Assembly (NCBI RefSeq): GCF_004349065.1
Contig: NZ_SMKZ01000008.1
Coordinates: 88,483-152,482, forward strand
DNA: 64,000 nucleotides
From: Jiangella asiatica
GTDB taxonomy: Bacteria > Actinomycetota > Actinomycetes > Jiangellales > Jiangellaceae
Direction: 5' to 3'
Shown: piece after piece, positions 10,322-19,214 of the stretch
How positions within the stretch are numbered: the first letter of the stretch is position 1
How the letters are laid out: each line of letters begins with the position of its first letter
The notes under the pieces: model-generated
What the model saw: only the letters and a program-made list of their open reading frames with translations
Told to the model about the DNA's origin: nothing
The model's database searches: none
Made by a program: the position numbers and the translations under genes

Positions 10322-11905
10322 TCAACCGCCCCAGGCTCGCACCCCGCACCGCTCGGCCCACTCGTCGTACGTGCCGGCCATGGCCTTGACGCGGGGCACG
10401 CTCCGGCTGGACAGGTCGTCCAGCTCGGTGCGGTCCTCGGCCAGGTCGTACAGTTCCCAGTCGTCCCCGAACGCGCTGACCAGCTTCCACTGTCCGAGCC
10501 GCACGGCTCGGTTCCCCTCGTGCTCGAAGAACAGCGGCCGCTCCCGCGACCAGTCCTCCCCGTCGAGGAGCGGCAGGAGGCTCTCGCCCTCCAGCGGCGT
10601 GATCGGATGCCCGTCGAACTCCGCGGGGTACGGTGCGCCGGCCGCGTCGAGGCAGGTGGCGAGCACGTCGATGAAGTGCGCGGGCTGGTGCACGATGCGC
10701 GGGCCGCCGAAGCGGGCCGGCCAGTTCACGATGAACGGCGTCGAGATGCCGCCCTCGTGGACCCACCGCTTGAACCGCCGGAACGGGCTGTTGCTGGCAT
10801 TGGCCCAGCCCTGCCCGTAGCTCATGAACGTGTCGGCCGGCCCGCAGCGCAGCCCGGGAACGTTGCCCACGCGCATCGTGCGTCCGTCGAGCGGGTCGGT
10901 TCGGTACCGGAACCGCTCGCCGGGGTGCGCCTCCTCGGCCATGAGCTCGGCGCAGCCGCCGTTGTCGGAGGCGAACATGACGATGGTGTCGTCGGCCAGG
11001 TCCAGTCGTCGCAGGCAGTTGAGAATCCGCCCGATGCCTCGGTCCATGCACTCGATCTGGGCCGCGTACGTGGCCATCCGCAGGTCTTCCCAGCCTGGCT
11101 CGGGGGAGACGTCCCAGGGACGGACGGACTCGTCCCGCGGTGAGATGTCCCAGCGCGGATCGACCAGGCCCAATGCCTTCAGCTCCTCGTGGCGTCCGGT
11201 CCGGACGGTGTCCCAGCCGGCCCGGTACGTGCCCTCGTACCGGGCGATGTCCTCCTCGGGAGCGTGCAGCGGCCAGTGCGGCGCCGTGTAGGTGACGTGG
11301 AGGAAGAACGGCGCGTCCCCGCCCGCCACCTGTTCCACCATCCGCACGGCGTTGTCGGTGATGGCGTCGGTCAGGTAGTAGTCGTCGGATGTCTCCAGTG
11401 GGATCAGCTCGTCGTCGCGCATCAGCGTGCGGGGGTAGAAGTAGCTGGCCGCGCCGGACACGATGCCGTAGAACCGGTCGAATCCGCGCTGGGTGGGGAT
11501 GGGATGGGTCGCGTCACCGGGGCGCCAGCTGTCGGCGTCGAGGATGTCGTAGCCGCCGCCCACGTGCCATTTGCCGGACAGCATGGTCGAGTAGCCGTGT
11601 GCCCTCAGCGCCTCGGCGATGGTGACGCTGCTGCGGTTGAGGTAGCCCTGGTACGACGGGGACCCCAGGTTCTCCATCATGTGCCCGATGCCGGCCTGGT
11701 GCGCGTAGAGACCGGTCAGCAGCGAGGCGCGCGACGGGCAGCACCGCGCGGAGTTGTACATCTGCGCGAAGCGGACACCCGAGGCCGCCAGCCCGTCCAG
11801 GTTCGGCGTCCTGATCTCCGAGCCGTAGCACCCGAGGTCGGAATACCCCAGGTCGTCGGCGAGGATCAGGACGATGTTCGGTCGCTGGCCCGACGGGTCG
11901 GTCAC
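10322..11905 (-). CDS. Sulfatase (arylsulfatase family), cytoplasmic
   Basis: This 527-residue type I sulfatase hydrolyses a sulfate ester. The N-terminal metal motif is PNIVLILADDLGYSDLGCYG (D17, D18). The formylglycine signature CCPSRASLLTG places the modified cysteine at C55, followed by the family GKWHVGGG lysine/histidine motif and FASDNGG further on. There is no signal peptide, unlike many secreted sulfatases, so it should act inside the cell. Its start overlaps the sialidase stop by four bases (ATGA), so it is the last gene of a lacI-sialidase-sulfatase operon. A formylglycine-generating enzyme is needed but is not in the window. The substrate is probably a sulfated sugar released by the neighbours (inferred). 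Confidence 0.93.
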   Translation of the reverse strand: MTDPSGQRPNIVLILADDLGYSDLGCYGSEIRTPNLDGLAASGVRFAQMYNSARCCPSRASLLTGLYAHQAGIGHMMENLGSPSYQGYLNRSSVTIAEALRAHGYSTMLSGKWHVGGGYDILDADSWRPGDATHPIPTQRGFDRFYGIVSGAASYFYPRTLMRDDELIPLETSDDYYLTDAITDNAVRMVEQVAGGDAPFFLHVTYTAPHWPLHAPEEDIARYEGTYRAGWDTVRTGRHEELKALGLVDPRWDISPRDESVRPWDVSPEPGWEDLRMATYAAQIECMDRGIGRILNCLRRLDLADDTIVMFASDNGGCAELMAEEAHPGERFRYRTDPLDGRTMRVGNVPGLRCGPADTFMSYGQGWANASNSPFRRFKRWVHEGGISTPFIVNWPARFGGPRIVHQPAHFIDVLATCLDAAGAPYPAEFDGHPITPLEGESLLPLLDGEDWSRERPLFFEHEGNRAVRLGQWKLVSAFGDDWELYDLAEDRTELDDLSSRSVPRVKAMAGTYDEWAERCGVRAWGG

Positions 11906-13785
11906 CGCGCGATCTCCAGCGGCAGGTGGCAGACCGGACCCCCGGAGGGCTGGGTGTTCGACTCGGCCAGGTCACGGATCTGGGCTGCGCTGAGCGCCCG
12001 GTCGAACAGGTACACCTCGTCGACGGCGCCGACGAACGGATGGTTGATGCCGTCCATCCGCGCACCGACCCTGATGCCGGCCAGGAAGTTCGTGGACAGC
12101 GAGCCCGCGTCGGCCGGCTCGCTGGCTACGGCCTCGCCGTCGAGGTAGAGGGTCCACTCGTGCTGGGCGCCCCGGCGCACCGCGACGTGGTGCCAGACGC
12201 CGTCGGCGACGTCCGCGACCACCTGGGCCGTGGTGTCGCCGCCCGCGGTCCGCATCCGCGCACGAAGCACGCCGCTACCCGGCACGTACTCGATGAACCA
12301 CTGCGGGAAGTCGCCGTTGTTGTACGCGTGCATGATGCGTTGCTGGCGCGCCTGCGCGGTACGGAACCACAGCGCGGCGGTGAAGGGGCGGTTGCCCACG
12401 TCGATCGAGGGGTCGTAGGGGAGCTCGACGTAGTCGCCGGCCAGCTCCAGGGCGCGGCCGAAGACGCCGTCGACCCGCGCCGGGCTGCCGCTGACGACGG
12501 CGTCGTTGCCGTTCCCGGACATGTCCGGCGTGGTCCGCCGGCGGGGGATGGGGCGATCCAGCGCCGACATCGGCACCCTGGCCAGGCTGATGCGCTGGTG
12601 GTAAGTGAGCGGTGTTGCCTCGGACAGTCGAGGGCCGTTCTCGTACAGCACGCCGATGGTGTCGTCGTCGATGCTGGCCAGGTCGGAGTAGCCGGCCGGC
12701 CCGTCGTACAGGAGGAGGCTCTCGTGCCACGAGGCGCCGGCGTCCAGGCTGGACCACAGGGTGAGCCGCTCTCGCGACGACGGGTGCCAGGGCGCGGAGA
12801 AGATGATCCGCTCGCCGCGGTCGGTGCTGCGGTTCTGCGTGAGCAGTGACCCGGAGATCATCGGGGTCACCAGGTCCGGCACGATCTCGAACGGTCTTTC
12901 GATGGTCTCGCCGCCGTCCCTGCTGATGGCATGCGCGCGGTTGCCCGGTGCCGTGCCCAGGTGGTCGCGGGTGTTGAGGTAGACGGTGCCGTCCTCGAGC
13001 TCGACGATCGCCGTCTCGTTGGGGATGACGTCGGCGTCGTCGTAGGCGCCGAGTGCACCACCGAGTCGCCAGGTCTCTCCGTGGTCGTCGCTGATGATGG
13101 TGTGGATGCCGACGACAGCGGGGGTGTCGGCCGTGGCGGGGAGGTAGTTGTGGTTGCCCGGCATGACGAGGCGGCCGGCGTGCGGGCCGTGGGCCAGCTG
13201 GATACCGTGCGTCGGCCCGCCCACGTAGTGCCGCATCTCCGGCCGCTTGAGGACGTCGGTGAGCTCGCGCCGTGGCGCCCAGGTGACGCCGTGGTCGTCG
13301 CTGTAGGTCACGAACGGCCGCGGTGCGTCCTCGGGGCTGACGGTGTCGTTGACGATCTCCTCGCCGGTGACGTGTCCGCCGGTGCGAACGAAGAACAGGT
13401 GGATGCGGCCGGTCGACCGGTCGACGACGACGGACTGGTTGGCGATGCGTTCCGGCGGCTCGGCCTGGACCACGGTCAGCGGACCCCAGGTCCGGCCGTC
13501 GTCGGTGGAGCGCTTGGACACCAGCTGGATGTGGCCGAAGTCCTCGGCGTTCTCGACGCGCCCCTGCGCGAGCGCCAGCAGCGAGCCGTCGGTGGCGCGG
13601 ACGATGAGTGGGATGCGGAACGTGTGGTAGTCGTCGGTCTCGCCGCGCTCGAACACGGTGATCTGTTCCAGCTGACGCCTCGGCGCCGCGCTGGCCGTCG
13701 TCGACCACCCGCCGATCGTGAGCAGCGACGTGCCGCCGACCAGGCCGGCTGCCTTCAAGAGATCGCGTCGTCGTAGCTCGTCCAC
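11902..13785 (-). CDS. Tat-exported sialidase (GH33-like) with C-terminal LamG domain
   Basis: This 627-residue exo-sialidase-like hydrolase has a Tat signal (RRRDLLKAAGLVGG). The six-bladed propeller shows the FRIP arginine (R57), Asp-boxes STDDGRTW, SDDHGVTW, SDDHGETW and SRDGGETI, a candidate acid/base aspartate in ENAEDFG (D82), the glutamate in IPNETAIVEL (E257), arginines R273 and about R340, and the tyrosine in AGYSDLASI (Y366). The full GH33 catalytic set therefore seems present. Residues from about 420 onward form a LamG/concanavalin-like domain (PDMSGNGNDAVVSGSPARV, then VWHHVAVRR and EVYLFDRALS), typical for glycan binding. It is coupled to the downstream sulfatase and follows a LacI gene. 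The real substrate may be a sialylated or sulfated glycan. Confidence 0.92.
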   Translation of the reverse strand: MDELRRRDLLKAAGLVGGTSLLTIGGWSTTASAAPRRQLEQITVFERGETDDYHTFRIPLIVRATDGSLLALAQGRVENAEDFGHIQLVSKRSTDDGRTWGPLTVVQAEPPERIANQSVVVDRSTGRIHLFFVRTGGHVTGEEIVNDTVSPEDAPRPFVTYSDDHGVTWAPRRELTDVLKRPEMRHYVGGPTHGIQLAHGPHAGRLVMPGNHNYLPATADTPAVVGIHTIISDDHGETWRLGGALGAYDDADVIPNETAIVELEDGTVYLNTRDHLGTAPGNRAHAISRDGGETIERPFEIVPDLVTPMISGSLLTQNRSTDRGERIIFSAPWHPSSRERLTLWSSLDAGASWHESLLLYDGPAGYSDLASIDDDTIGVLYENGPRLSEATPLTYHQRISLARVPMSALDRPIPRRRTTPDMSGNGNDAVVSGSPARVDGVFGRALELAGDYVELPYDPSIDVGNRPFTAALWFRTAQARQQRIMHAYNNGDFPQWFIEYVPGSGVLRARMRTAGGDTTAQVVADVADGVWHHVAVRRGAQHEWTLYLDGEAVASEPADAGSLSTNFLAGIRVGARMDGINHPFVGAVDEVYLFDRALSAAQIRDLAESNTQPSGGPVCHLPLEIAR

Positions 13786-13867
13786 GGTGCTCTCCTCTCG
13801 TAGCTGTAGCTCTGCGATCCGCCGGACGGTCTCGGCTCCGGCGGACTGTTCGTGCTGCCTCGCCGGG

Positions 13868-14887
13868 TCAGGCTGATCCGCGCCGGACCAGCTCCCACTG
13901 CCGCAGCCGCGTGCGGCCTTCGGCCGGTGCCTCGCCAGCCAGCCGGCTCAGGAGCAGCTCGGCGATGTCGGCCGAGCCGACGGAGGTCGGGCCGACGCTG
14001 GTCAGCTGCGGATTCATGACCAGGTCCTCGGCGATGTTCCCGACGCCGATCACCGCGACGTCGTGCGGCACGCGCAGGCCTTCGTCGCGTGCCGCCCAGA
14101 TGGTGCTCACAGCCGCGAGGTCCGACGCCGCGAAGACCGCGGACGGGGGATCGGGCTGCAGGAGCAGCCGCTGGGCGCTGCGATAGGCGTCGGCCCGCGA
14201 CGCCGCGCCGCCGACCACGAGCCGGGGGTCCAGGTGGAGGTCGTTGGCACGCAGCCCGGCGCGGTAGTCCTCGTAGCGGCCGTAGCGCGCGGCGTTCGGT
14301 GGGAAGTGACCGATGAACCCGATGCGCCGGTGCCCGGACGAGACGAGGTACTGCACGGCGCCGCGGCAGGCCTCGGACGCGTTGCTCTGGACCACGTCGA
14401 CGCCGTCGCCGGCCGGCTCGTCGGCTACGAGTACGACCGCGACGTTCAGTGGAACGAGCGCTTCGACGTCCGCCCTGGCCACTTGGGCGCCAGGGACGAT
14501 CACCACGCCGTCGGCCAGGCGGCGACGCAGCTGCTCTATGACGGCCGGCCGCTCGGCATCCGCGTCGCTCACGGCGATGACCAGCGTGTAGCCGTGCGGC
14601 GCCACGGCCTCCTGGAGCTCGCGAGCCAACGCGTCGAAGTACGGGACGCCCAGGCGCGGCAGCACCAGGCAGATCCGCTCCGTCTTGCGCCGGCGCAGCG
14701 CCCGCGCCGACTGGTTCGGCACGTAGTCGAGGGAGCGGACCGCTTCGAGCACCCGCTGCCGCGTCTCGTCGCGGACCCGCGCGCTCCCGGAGCGCCGCCC
14801 GCTCAGGACGTACGACACCGTCGCCTTCGAGACACCCGCCAAGCGGGCGACGTCCGCGGCCGTGGGCGCATCCACCCGCTCAACCAT
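13868..14887 (-). CDS. LacI-family transcriptional regulator (leftward operon)
   Basis: This 339-residue repressor has an N-terminal helix-turn-helix, PTAADVARLAGVSKATVSYVLSG written across residues 8-30, the hinge helix NQSARALRRRKTERICLV, and a periplasmic-binding-protein-like effector domain. It heads the operon with the sialidase (82 bp downstream) and sulfatase. A 16-bp near-palindrome lies eight bases before its ATG and just after its likely transcription start, so it is probably autoregulated. It is a paralogue of the divergent LacI gene at 15047. The effector is likely a sugar released from the target glycan. Confidence 0.93.
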   Translation of the reverse strand: MVERVDAPTAADVARLAGVSKATVSYVLSGRRSGSARVRDETRQRVLEAVRSLDYVPNQSARALRRRKTERICLVLPRLGVPYFDALARELQEAVAPHGYTLVIAVSDADAERPAVIEQLRRRLADGVVIVPGAQVARADVEALVPLNVAVVLVADEPAGDGVDVVQSNASEACRGAVQYLVSSGHRRIGFIGHFPPNAARYGRYEDYRAGLRANDLHLDPRLVVGGAASRADAYRSAQRLLLQPDPPSAVFAASDLAAVSTIWAARDEGLRVPHDVAVIGVGNIAEDLVMNPQLTSVGPTSVGSADIAELLLSRLAGEAPAEGRTRLRQWELVRRGSA

Positions 14888-14894
14888 CGGCGTT

Positions 14895-14910
14895 GGTTAC
14901 TCGATTAACC
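14895..14910. promoter_or_regulatory. LacI-type operator 1, GGTTACTCGATTAACC
   Basis: This is a 16-bp near-palindrome with the central CG typical of LacI-family operators. It sits between the predicted transcription start and the start codon of the leftward lacI gene. It matches operator 2 at GnTTAnnCGnnTAACC. Confidence 0.65.
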
Positions 14911-14919
14911 ATGGCGAGC

Positions 14920-14948
14920 AAGGTAGCGGCCGGCATGCCCCCGGTCAA
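14920..14948 (-). promoter_or_regulatory. Promoter of the leftward lacI-sialidase-sulfatase operon
   Basis: Read on the minus strand, a -35 box TTGACC (14948-14943) and a -10 box TACCTT (14925-14920) are separated by 17 bases. Transcription would start near 14912, immediately before operator 1, so a bound repressor would block initiation. Confidence 0.6.
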
Positions 14949-15009
14949 CCCCTCGCTCACCGCGGGTGGCCGCGGATCCGGCTCGCCGAAAAAGTGGTGC
15001 CGACGGCTC

Positions 15010-15039
15010 TTGACGGCCGTCGCGAAACGTGCTTAAACG
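15010..15039 (+). promoter_or_regulatory. Promoter of the rightward lacI-ABC-sulfatase operon
   Basis: A -35 box TTGACG at 15010-15015 is followed after 17 bases by TTAAAC (15033-15038). Transcription would then start near the ATG at 15047, giving a leaderless or nearly leaderless message. This agrees with the absence of any ribosome binding site there. Operator 2 overlaps the -10 box. Confidence 0.5.
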
Positions 15040-15046
15040 TATAACC
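15031..15046. promoter_or_regulatory. LacI-type operator 2, GCTTAAACGTATAACC
   Basis: This 16-bp site ends directly before the ATG of the rightward lacI gene. It shares TTA, the central CG and TAACC with operator 1. It is probably bound by one or both of the paralogous LacI proteins. Confidence 0.6.
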
Positions 15047-16075
15047 ATGAATGCGGCGAAGCGGTCGACCTCCCGTGACGTGGCCGCGTTGGCGGGCGTC
15101 TCGGTGGCGACCGTCTCGTACGTCATGAACGGGCGCACCGACCGCCGGATCCCGGCAGAGACCCGGGACCGCGTGCTCGAGGCGGCGAACCAGCTCTCGT
15201 ACGCGCCCAACCGCTCCGCCCGCAGCCTGCGCCGTCGTCGTACTGAGCAGGTGTGCCTCGTCGTCGGGTCCATCGGCGTCCCGGCCTACGACCAGATCGC
15301 TCGTGACCTGCACGTCCGCGCCGACGAGGCGGGCTACGGCGTCGTCACCGTCGTCGTCGACTCGCGGGCCCGGGCGGAGAAGACCATCGGCCTGCTGCAT
15401 CAGCGGATCGCCGACGGCGCCGTCATCGCGCCCGACATCTGGCACCTGGTCGAGCCGGAGCTGGCCGGCCTGGCGCGCGGTGGGCTGCCACTGGTCGTCA
15501 TGAGCAACACCGTGCGGCCGGACGGCTTCGACGTCGTCCGTGCGCCGGAGACCCCGGCGTGTGACGCGGCGTTCGACCACCTCTTCGGCACCGGCCGGCG
15601 CCGGGTGGCCTTCCTCGGCCACCAGCACGAGGTCGACGACGCCCAGCCGCGCCCGTCCGAGCGGCTGGCCGCCTACCTGTGCGCCGTCGACCGGTACGGC
15701 GCCGAACCCGACGAGAGCCTGATCGTGTCCGGCGCGCACGACCGCGTGGCCGCCTATCACGCGGTCACCGGCCTGCTCGAGCGGCCGGACCCGCCCGACG
15801 CCATCTTCGTGGCCTCCGTCCGGGCAGCCGTGAGCGCCATCTGGGCCGCCCGGGACGCTGGAACCGTGGTTCCCGACGACCTCGCCGTCGTCGGCGCCGG
15901 CAACCTGCCGGAGAGCCTGATCACCCGCCCGACGCTCAGCACGGTCGGGCCGTCCACCGAGGACGACTTCACCGAGGTCGCCCGTCTCCTGTTCGAACGT
16001 ATCGACGCCGGCGTGCCGGCGGAGGGTCGCGAGCTCAGCGACCCCTGGTCCTTCCATCCTCGCGGTTCCAGCTGA
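15047..16075 (+). CDS. LacI-family transcriptional regulator (rightward operon)
   Basis: This repressor of about 342 residues has the helix-turn-helix TSRDVAALAGVSVATVSYVM, the hinge NRSARSLRRRRTEQVCLV and a sugar-binding-like effector domain. I chose ATG 15047. A GTG at 15029 is in frame, but it would put the -10 box and operator inside the gene, and neither start has a ribosome binding site. The gene diverges from its paralogue at 14887 and leads the sugar ABC transporter genes, which begin 34 bases downstream. It probably controls them and itself. Confidence 0.92.
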   Translation: MNAAKRSTSRDVAALAGVSVATVSYVMNGRTDRRIPAETRDRVLEAANQLSYAPNRSARSLRRRRTEQVCLVVGSIGVPAYDQIARDLHVRADEAGYGVVTVVVDSRARAEKTIGLLHQRIADGAVIAPDIWHLVEPELAGLARGGLPLVVMSNTVRPDGFDVVRAPETPACDAAFDHLFGTGRRRVAFLGHQHEVDDAQPRPSERLAAYLCAVDRYGAEPDESLIVSGAHDRVAAYHAVTGLLERPDPPDAIFVASVRAAVSAIWAARDAGTVVPDDLAVVGAGNLPESLITRPTLSTVGPSTEDDFTEVARLLFERIDAGVPAEGRELSDPWSFHPRGSS

Positions 16076-16109
16076 ATCGGCTGGACCGCCACTGAGAGGA
16101 GCACTGTCA

Positions 16110-17417
16110 ATGGCGACACCACGACCCACTCGACGTCAACTTCTGCACTGGACCGGTGCCGGCGCGGTCGCCGGCCTGGCCGCGCCCTGGCTGAGCGGCT
16201 GTGCCGGAGCGCCGGAGTCCGAGACATCCGACGACGCCACCGGAGGCGGCGGTGGCGGCGGTGAGTTCACCGTCTACTGGAACGCCGGCCACGCCTACGC
16301 GGCCTACGACGAGGTCATCGCCGCCTTCGAGGAGGAGCACGACGTCACGGTCAACATGCAGAAGTACCAGTGGCCCGACCTGCGCACGCGGCTGCTGTCG
16401 GACTTCGCCTCGGGCTCCGCGCCCGACGTCGTCGAGGAGCCCGGCGGTTGGGTGCAGGAGTTCGCCATCTCCGGCGACGCGCTGTCGCTGCAGGAGTACA
16501 TCGACGCCGACGGTGCGGACATGGGCTTCCCGGACGACTGGCAGCCGCGCACCATCTCGCGCAACTCCTTCGAGGACCAGGTCTACGGCATCCAGCTGCA
16601 CCTCACCTGCACGATGCTGCTGTACAACCGCGCGATGCTGGACGCCGCCGGCGTCGAGGTCCCCGCCACCTGGGACGACTTCCTCGACGCCGCGATCCGC
16701 CTCACCGGCGACGGCGTGCACGGCGCGGCGCTCAACCAGGACGCCGGCTACGCCTGGCCGTGGCTGCTGCAGAACGGCGTGAAGTACTACGACACCGACA
16801 GCGGCGAGCTGCTCGTCCCCAACGACAAGGCCATCGAGGCGCTGCAGTTCCAGGCCGACCTCGTGCACAAGCACGGCGCGGCGCCGGTCCCGACACCGGG
16901 CACCGACTACTCCGGGCCGCAGAAGCTGCTGTCGGCCGGCCGGGCGGCGATGATCCTCACCGGCCCTTGGGACCTCGGCCCGATCCAGGAGACCAGCCCC
17001 GACCTCGACCTCGGCATCGCACCGGCTCTCACCCACGAAACCCAGGCCACCGTGCAGGCCGGCACCAGCGTGTTCATCCCGGCCAACGCCAAGAACCCCG
17101 ACCTGTCCTGGGACTTCATCAAGCGCATCACCACCCTCGACGTCGAGCGGGCGGCCACCGAGGAGGTGGGCATGCTGATGCCGCGGCTGTCCTGGGTCGA
17201 GGAGCCGGTGGTCCAGCAGGACGAGCGGCTGGCCGCGTTCGCGCAGGGCTTCGACTACGCCATCGACACCACCGAGGAGCTGCGGCTCACCGGCAAGAGC
17301 GGCGAGGTCACCGAGCTGTTCAAGGTCCTCTACCAGGACGTGGTCATGAGCAACACCCCGGCGGAGCAGGCCGTCGAGACGTTCCTCTCCGAGGCGGGGA
17401 GGGTCCTGGAAGGATGA
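16110..17417 (+). CDS. ABC sugar transporter, substrate-binding lipoprotein
   Basis: This 435-residue extracellular solute-binding protein belongs to the carbohydrate (CUT1) type. The N-terminus has a Tat-like twin arginine (TRRQLLHWTG) and a lipobox LSGC with the lipidated cysteine at C31, so it is exported and anchored outside. A Gly/Asp linker is followed by the binding domain (EFTVYWNAGHAYAAYDEVIAAF, then the typical AGRAAMILTGPWDLG near the C-terminal half). GAGGAGC precedes ATG 16110. The stop overlaps the first permease start (ATGA). It should capture the sugar freed by the sialidase-like hydrolase; the exact ligand is unknown. Confidence 0.95.
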   Translation: MATPRPTRRQLLHWTGAGAVAGLAAPWLSGCAGAPESETSDDATGGGGGGGEFTVYWNAGHAYAAYDEVIAAFEEEHDVTVNMQKYQWPDLRTRLLSDFASGSAPDVVEEPGGWVQEFAISGDALSLQEYIDADGADMGFPDDWQPRTISRNSFEDQVYGIQLHLTCTMLLYNRAMLDAAGVEVPATWDDFLDAAIRLTGDGVHGAALNQDAGYAWPWLLQNGVKYYDTDSGELLVPNDKAIEALQFQADLVHKHGAAPVPTPGTDYSGPQKLLSAGRAAMILTGPWDLGPIQETSPDLDLGIAPALTHETQATVQAGTSVFIPANAKNPDLSWDFIKRITTLDVERAATEEVGMLMPRLSWVEEPVVQQDERLAAFAQGFDYAIDTTEELRLTGKSGEVTELFKVLYQDVVMSNTPAEQAVETFLSEAGRVLEG

Positions 17418-18355
17418 GTGCCCCGACGACGACGGCGACCGCGCCGCCCGGTGCCGCGCGGCCGGTGCGGCGTCGCCGCGGACCGTTCGCGAAGTCGCTG
17501 AACCGCCGGTACGTCATCACCGCGTACCTGTTCCTGCTGCCGGCGTTCGCGTTCTTCGGGCTGATGTTCTACCTCCCGATCGCCAACATGGTCTCCAGCT
17601 CGTTCCGCACCGGAGCGCAGGCCGACGTCTACGCCGGGATGGACAACTACACGCGGGCCTTCGAGGACGCCGCGGTGCGCAACTCGTTCACCGTCACCGT
17701 GATCTTCGGGGTAGCGACCACCATCGGGGCGATCGTCATCGGGCTGACGCTGGCGCTCTTGCTCAACCAGAAGCTGCGCGGGCGCGTCGTGTTCCGGGCG
17801 GCCCTGCTGGTGCCGTACCTGACCTCGGTGGCGATCGTCGGCCTGCTGTGGCGCAACATCCTCGACCCACAACTGGGCATCCTCAACCGCCTGCTGTCCG
17901 ACCTGGGTCTGCCCACCCAGACGTGGCTGAACACCCACCCACTGGCCACCGTCATCGGCGTCACGCTCTGGATGACGGTCGGCTACACGATGGTGCTGTT
18001 CCTGGCCGGGCTGCAGGGCATCCCGGAGGAGTACTACGAGGCGGCCACCGTCGACGGCGCTGGCCCGTGGCAGCGGTTCTGGCGGATCACCCTACCGCTG
18101 CTGGCGCCGACGACGCTGTTCGTGTCGGTGATGGCCGTGATCAACGGGCTACAAGCGTTCGGTCAGGCGTACATCATCACCGGCGGCGGCCCGGCCGGGC
18201 GCACGGACCTGTACATCTTCCACGTCTTCAACGTCGCGTTCACGTCGCGCGACTTCGGCTACGCCTCGGCGCTGTCGTTCCTGCTGTTCCTGGTCATCGT
18301 CATCTTCACCGTGGTGCAGCTGCGGGTCGGCCGCAGGGGAGAGGTGCAGTACTGA
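17414..18355 (+). CDS. ABC sugar transporter permease (MalF type)
   Basis: This 313-residue inner-membrane permease has a basic N-terminus (PVRRRRGPFAKSLNRR) and about six transmembrane helices. The EAA loop that contacts the ATPase reads EEYYEAATVDGAGPWQRFWR. It starts at ATG 17414 after GGAAGG, overlapping the binding-protein gene by four bases. The next permease starts on the last base of its stop codon. No ATP-binding gene is present; CUT1 systems in actinobacteria often share a distant MsiK-like ATPase (family knowledge). Confidence 0.95.
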   Translation: MSAPTTTATAPPGAARPVRRRRGPFAKSLNRRYVITAYLFLLPAFAFFGLMFYLPIANMVSSSFRTGAQADVYAGMDNYTRAFEDAAVRNSFTVTVIFGVATTIGAIVIGLTLALLLNQKLRGRVVFRAALLVPYLTSVAIVGLLWRNILDPQLGILNRLLSDLGLPTQTWLNTHPLATVIGVTLWMTVGYTMVLFLAGLQGIPEEYYEAATVDGAGPWQRFWRITLPLLAPTTLFVSVMAVINGLQAFGQAYIITGGGPAGRTDLYIFHVFNVAFTSRDFGYASALSFLLFLVIVIFTVVQLRVGRRGEVQY

Positions 18356-19182
18356 TGAGGTCCGCTCCCAACCCGCTGGCCCGGACGGCCAGCTACACCT
18401 TCCTGATCCTGGTCTGCGCGGTCACGGTCGTGCCGCTGCTGTACATGGGCGCTCTGTCGTTGCAGACCGAGGCCGAGACCCTTGCCGCGAACCCCGTGCT
18501 GTGGCCGGAGTCGCCGCAGTGGGGCAACTACGCCGAGCTGTTCGAGCGGGCGCCGTTCGGCAACTTCATCGTGAACAGCCTCATCGTGGCCGGCGGGATC
18601 ACCCTGGCGCACCTGGTGTTCGACCCGCTGGTCGGGTACGTGTTCGCCAAGTTCCGCTTCCCGCTGCGCAACACCCTGTTCATCGCGCTGCTGGCGACGA
18701 TGATGATCCCGCTGTTCGTGCGGATGATCCCGCTCTACGTGATGATGTCGAACCTGGGGTGGCTCGACACCCATCAGGCGCTGATCGTGCCCTTCCTCAT
18801 GGACGCGTTCGGCATCTTCCTAATGCGCCAGTTCATCCAGCCGATCCCGGACGACCTCATCCACGCCGCCCGCATCGACGGCGCCTCCGAGCTGCGCATC
18901 TACGCCCGCGTGATCCTTCCCCAGGTCAAGCCGGCGCTGGCGGTGCTCGGCCTGTTCACGTTCGTCCACCAGTGGAACGAGTTCCTCTGGCCGCTGGTGG
19001 CGACGTCGTCGGAGGAGATGCGGACCATCCCGGTCGGGCTCGCCCTGTTCAAGCAGGAATACTTCACCCTCTGGCACCTGACGGCGGCGGGATCGGTCAT
19101 CCTGTTCGTGCCGACTGTCCTGATCTTCCTGTTCAGCCAGCGCTACTTCGTCCGCGGCATCACGCTCAGCGGCCTGAAGTGA
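18355..19182 (+). CDS. ABC sugar transporter permease (MalG type)
   Basis: This 275-residue second permease has six hydrophobic helices and the EAA loop DDLIHAARIDGASELRIYAR. The C-terminus FSQRYFVRGITLSGLK is a classic MalG/CUT1 ending. The start ATG overlaps the previous stop (TGATG). The sulfatase gene follows 32 bases later with its own ribosome binding site, in the same operon. Confidence 0.95.
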   Translation: MRSAPNPLARTASYTFLILVCAVTVVPLLYMGALSLQTEAETLAANPVLWPESPQWGNYAELFERAPFGNFIVNSLIVAGGITLAHLVFDPLVGYVFAKFRFPLRNTLFIALLATMMIPLFVRMIPLYVMMSNLGWLDTHQALIVPFLMDAFGIFLMRQFIQPIPDDLIHAARIDGASELRIYARVILPQVKPALAVLGLFTFVHQWNEFLWPLVATSSEEMRTIPVGLALFKQEYFTLWHLTAAGSVILFVPTVLIFLFSQRYFVRGITLSGLK

Positions 19183-19214
19183 CCCCGTCGTCCCATCGAA
19201 GGAGCTCCCCCCGT

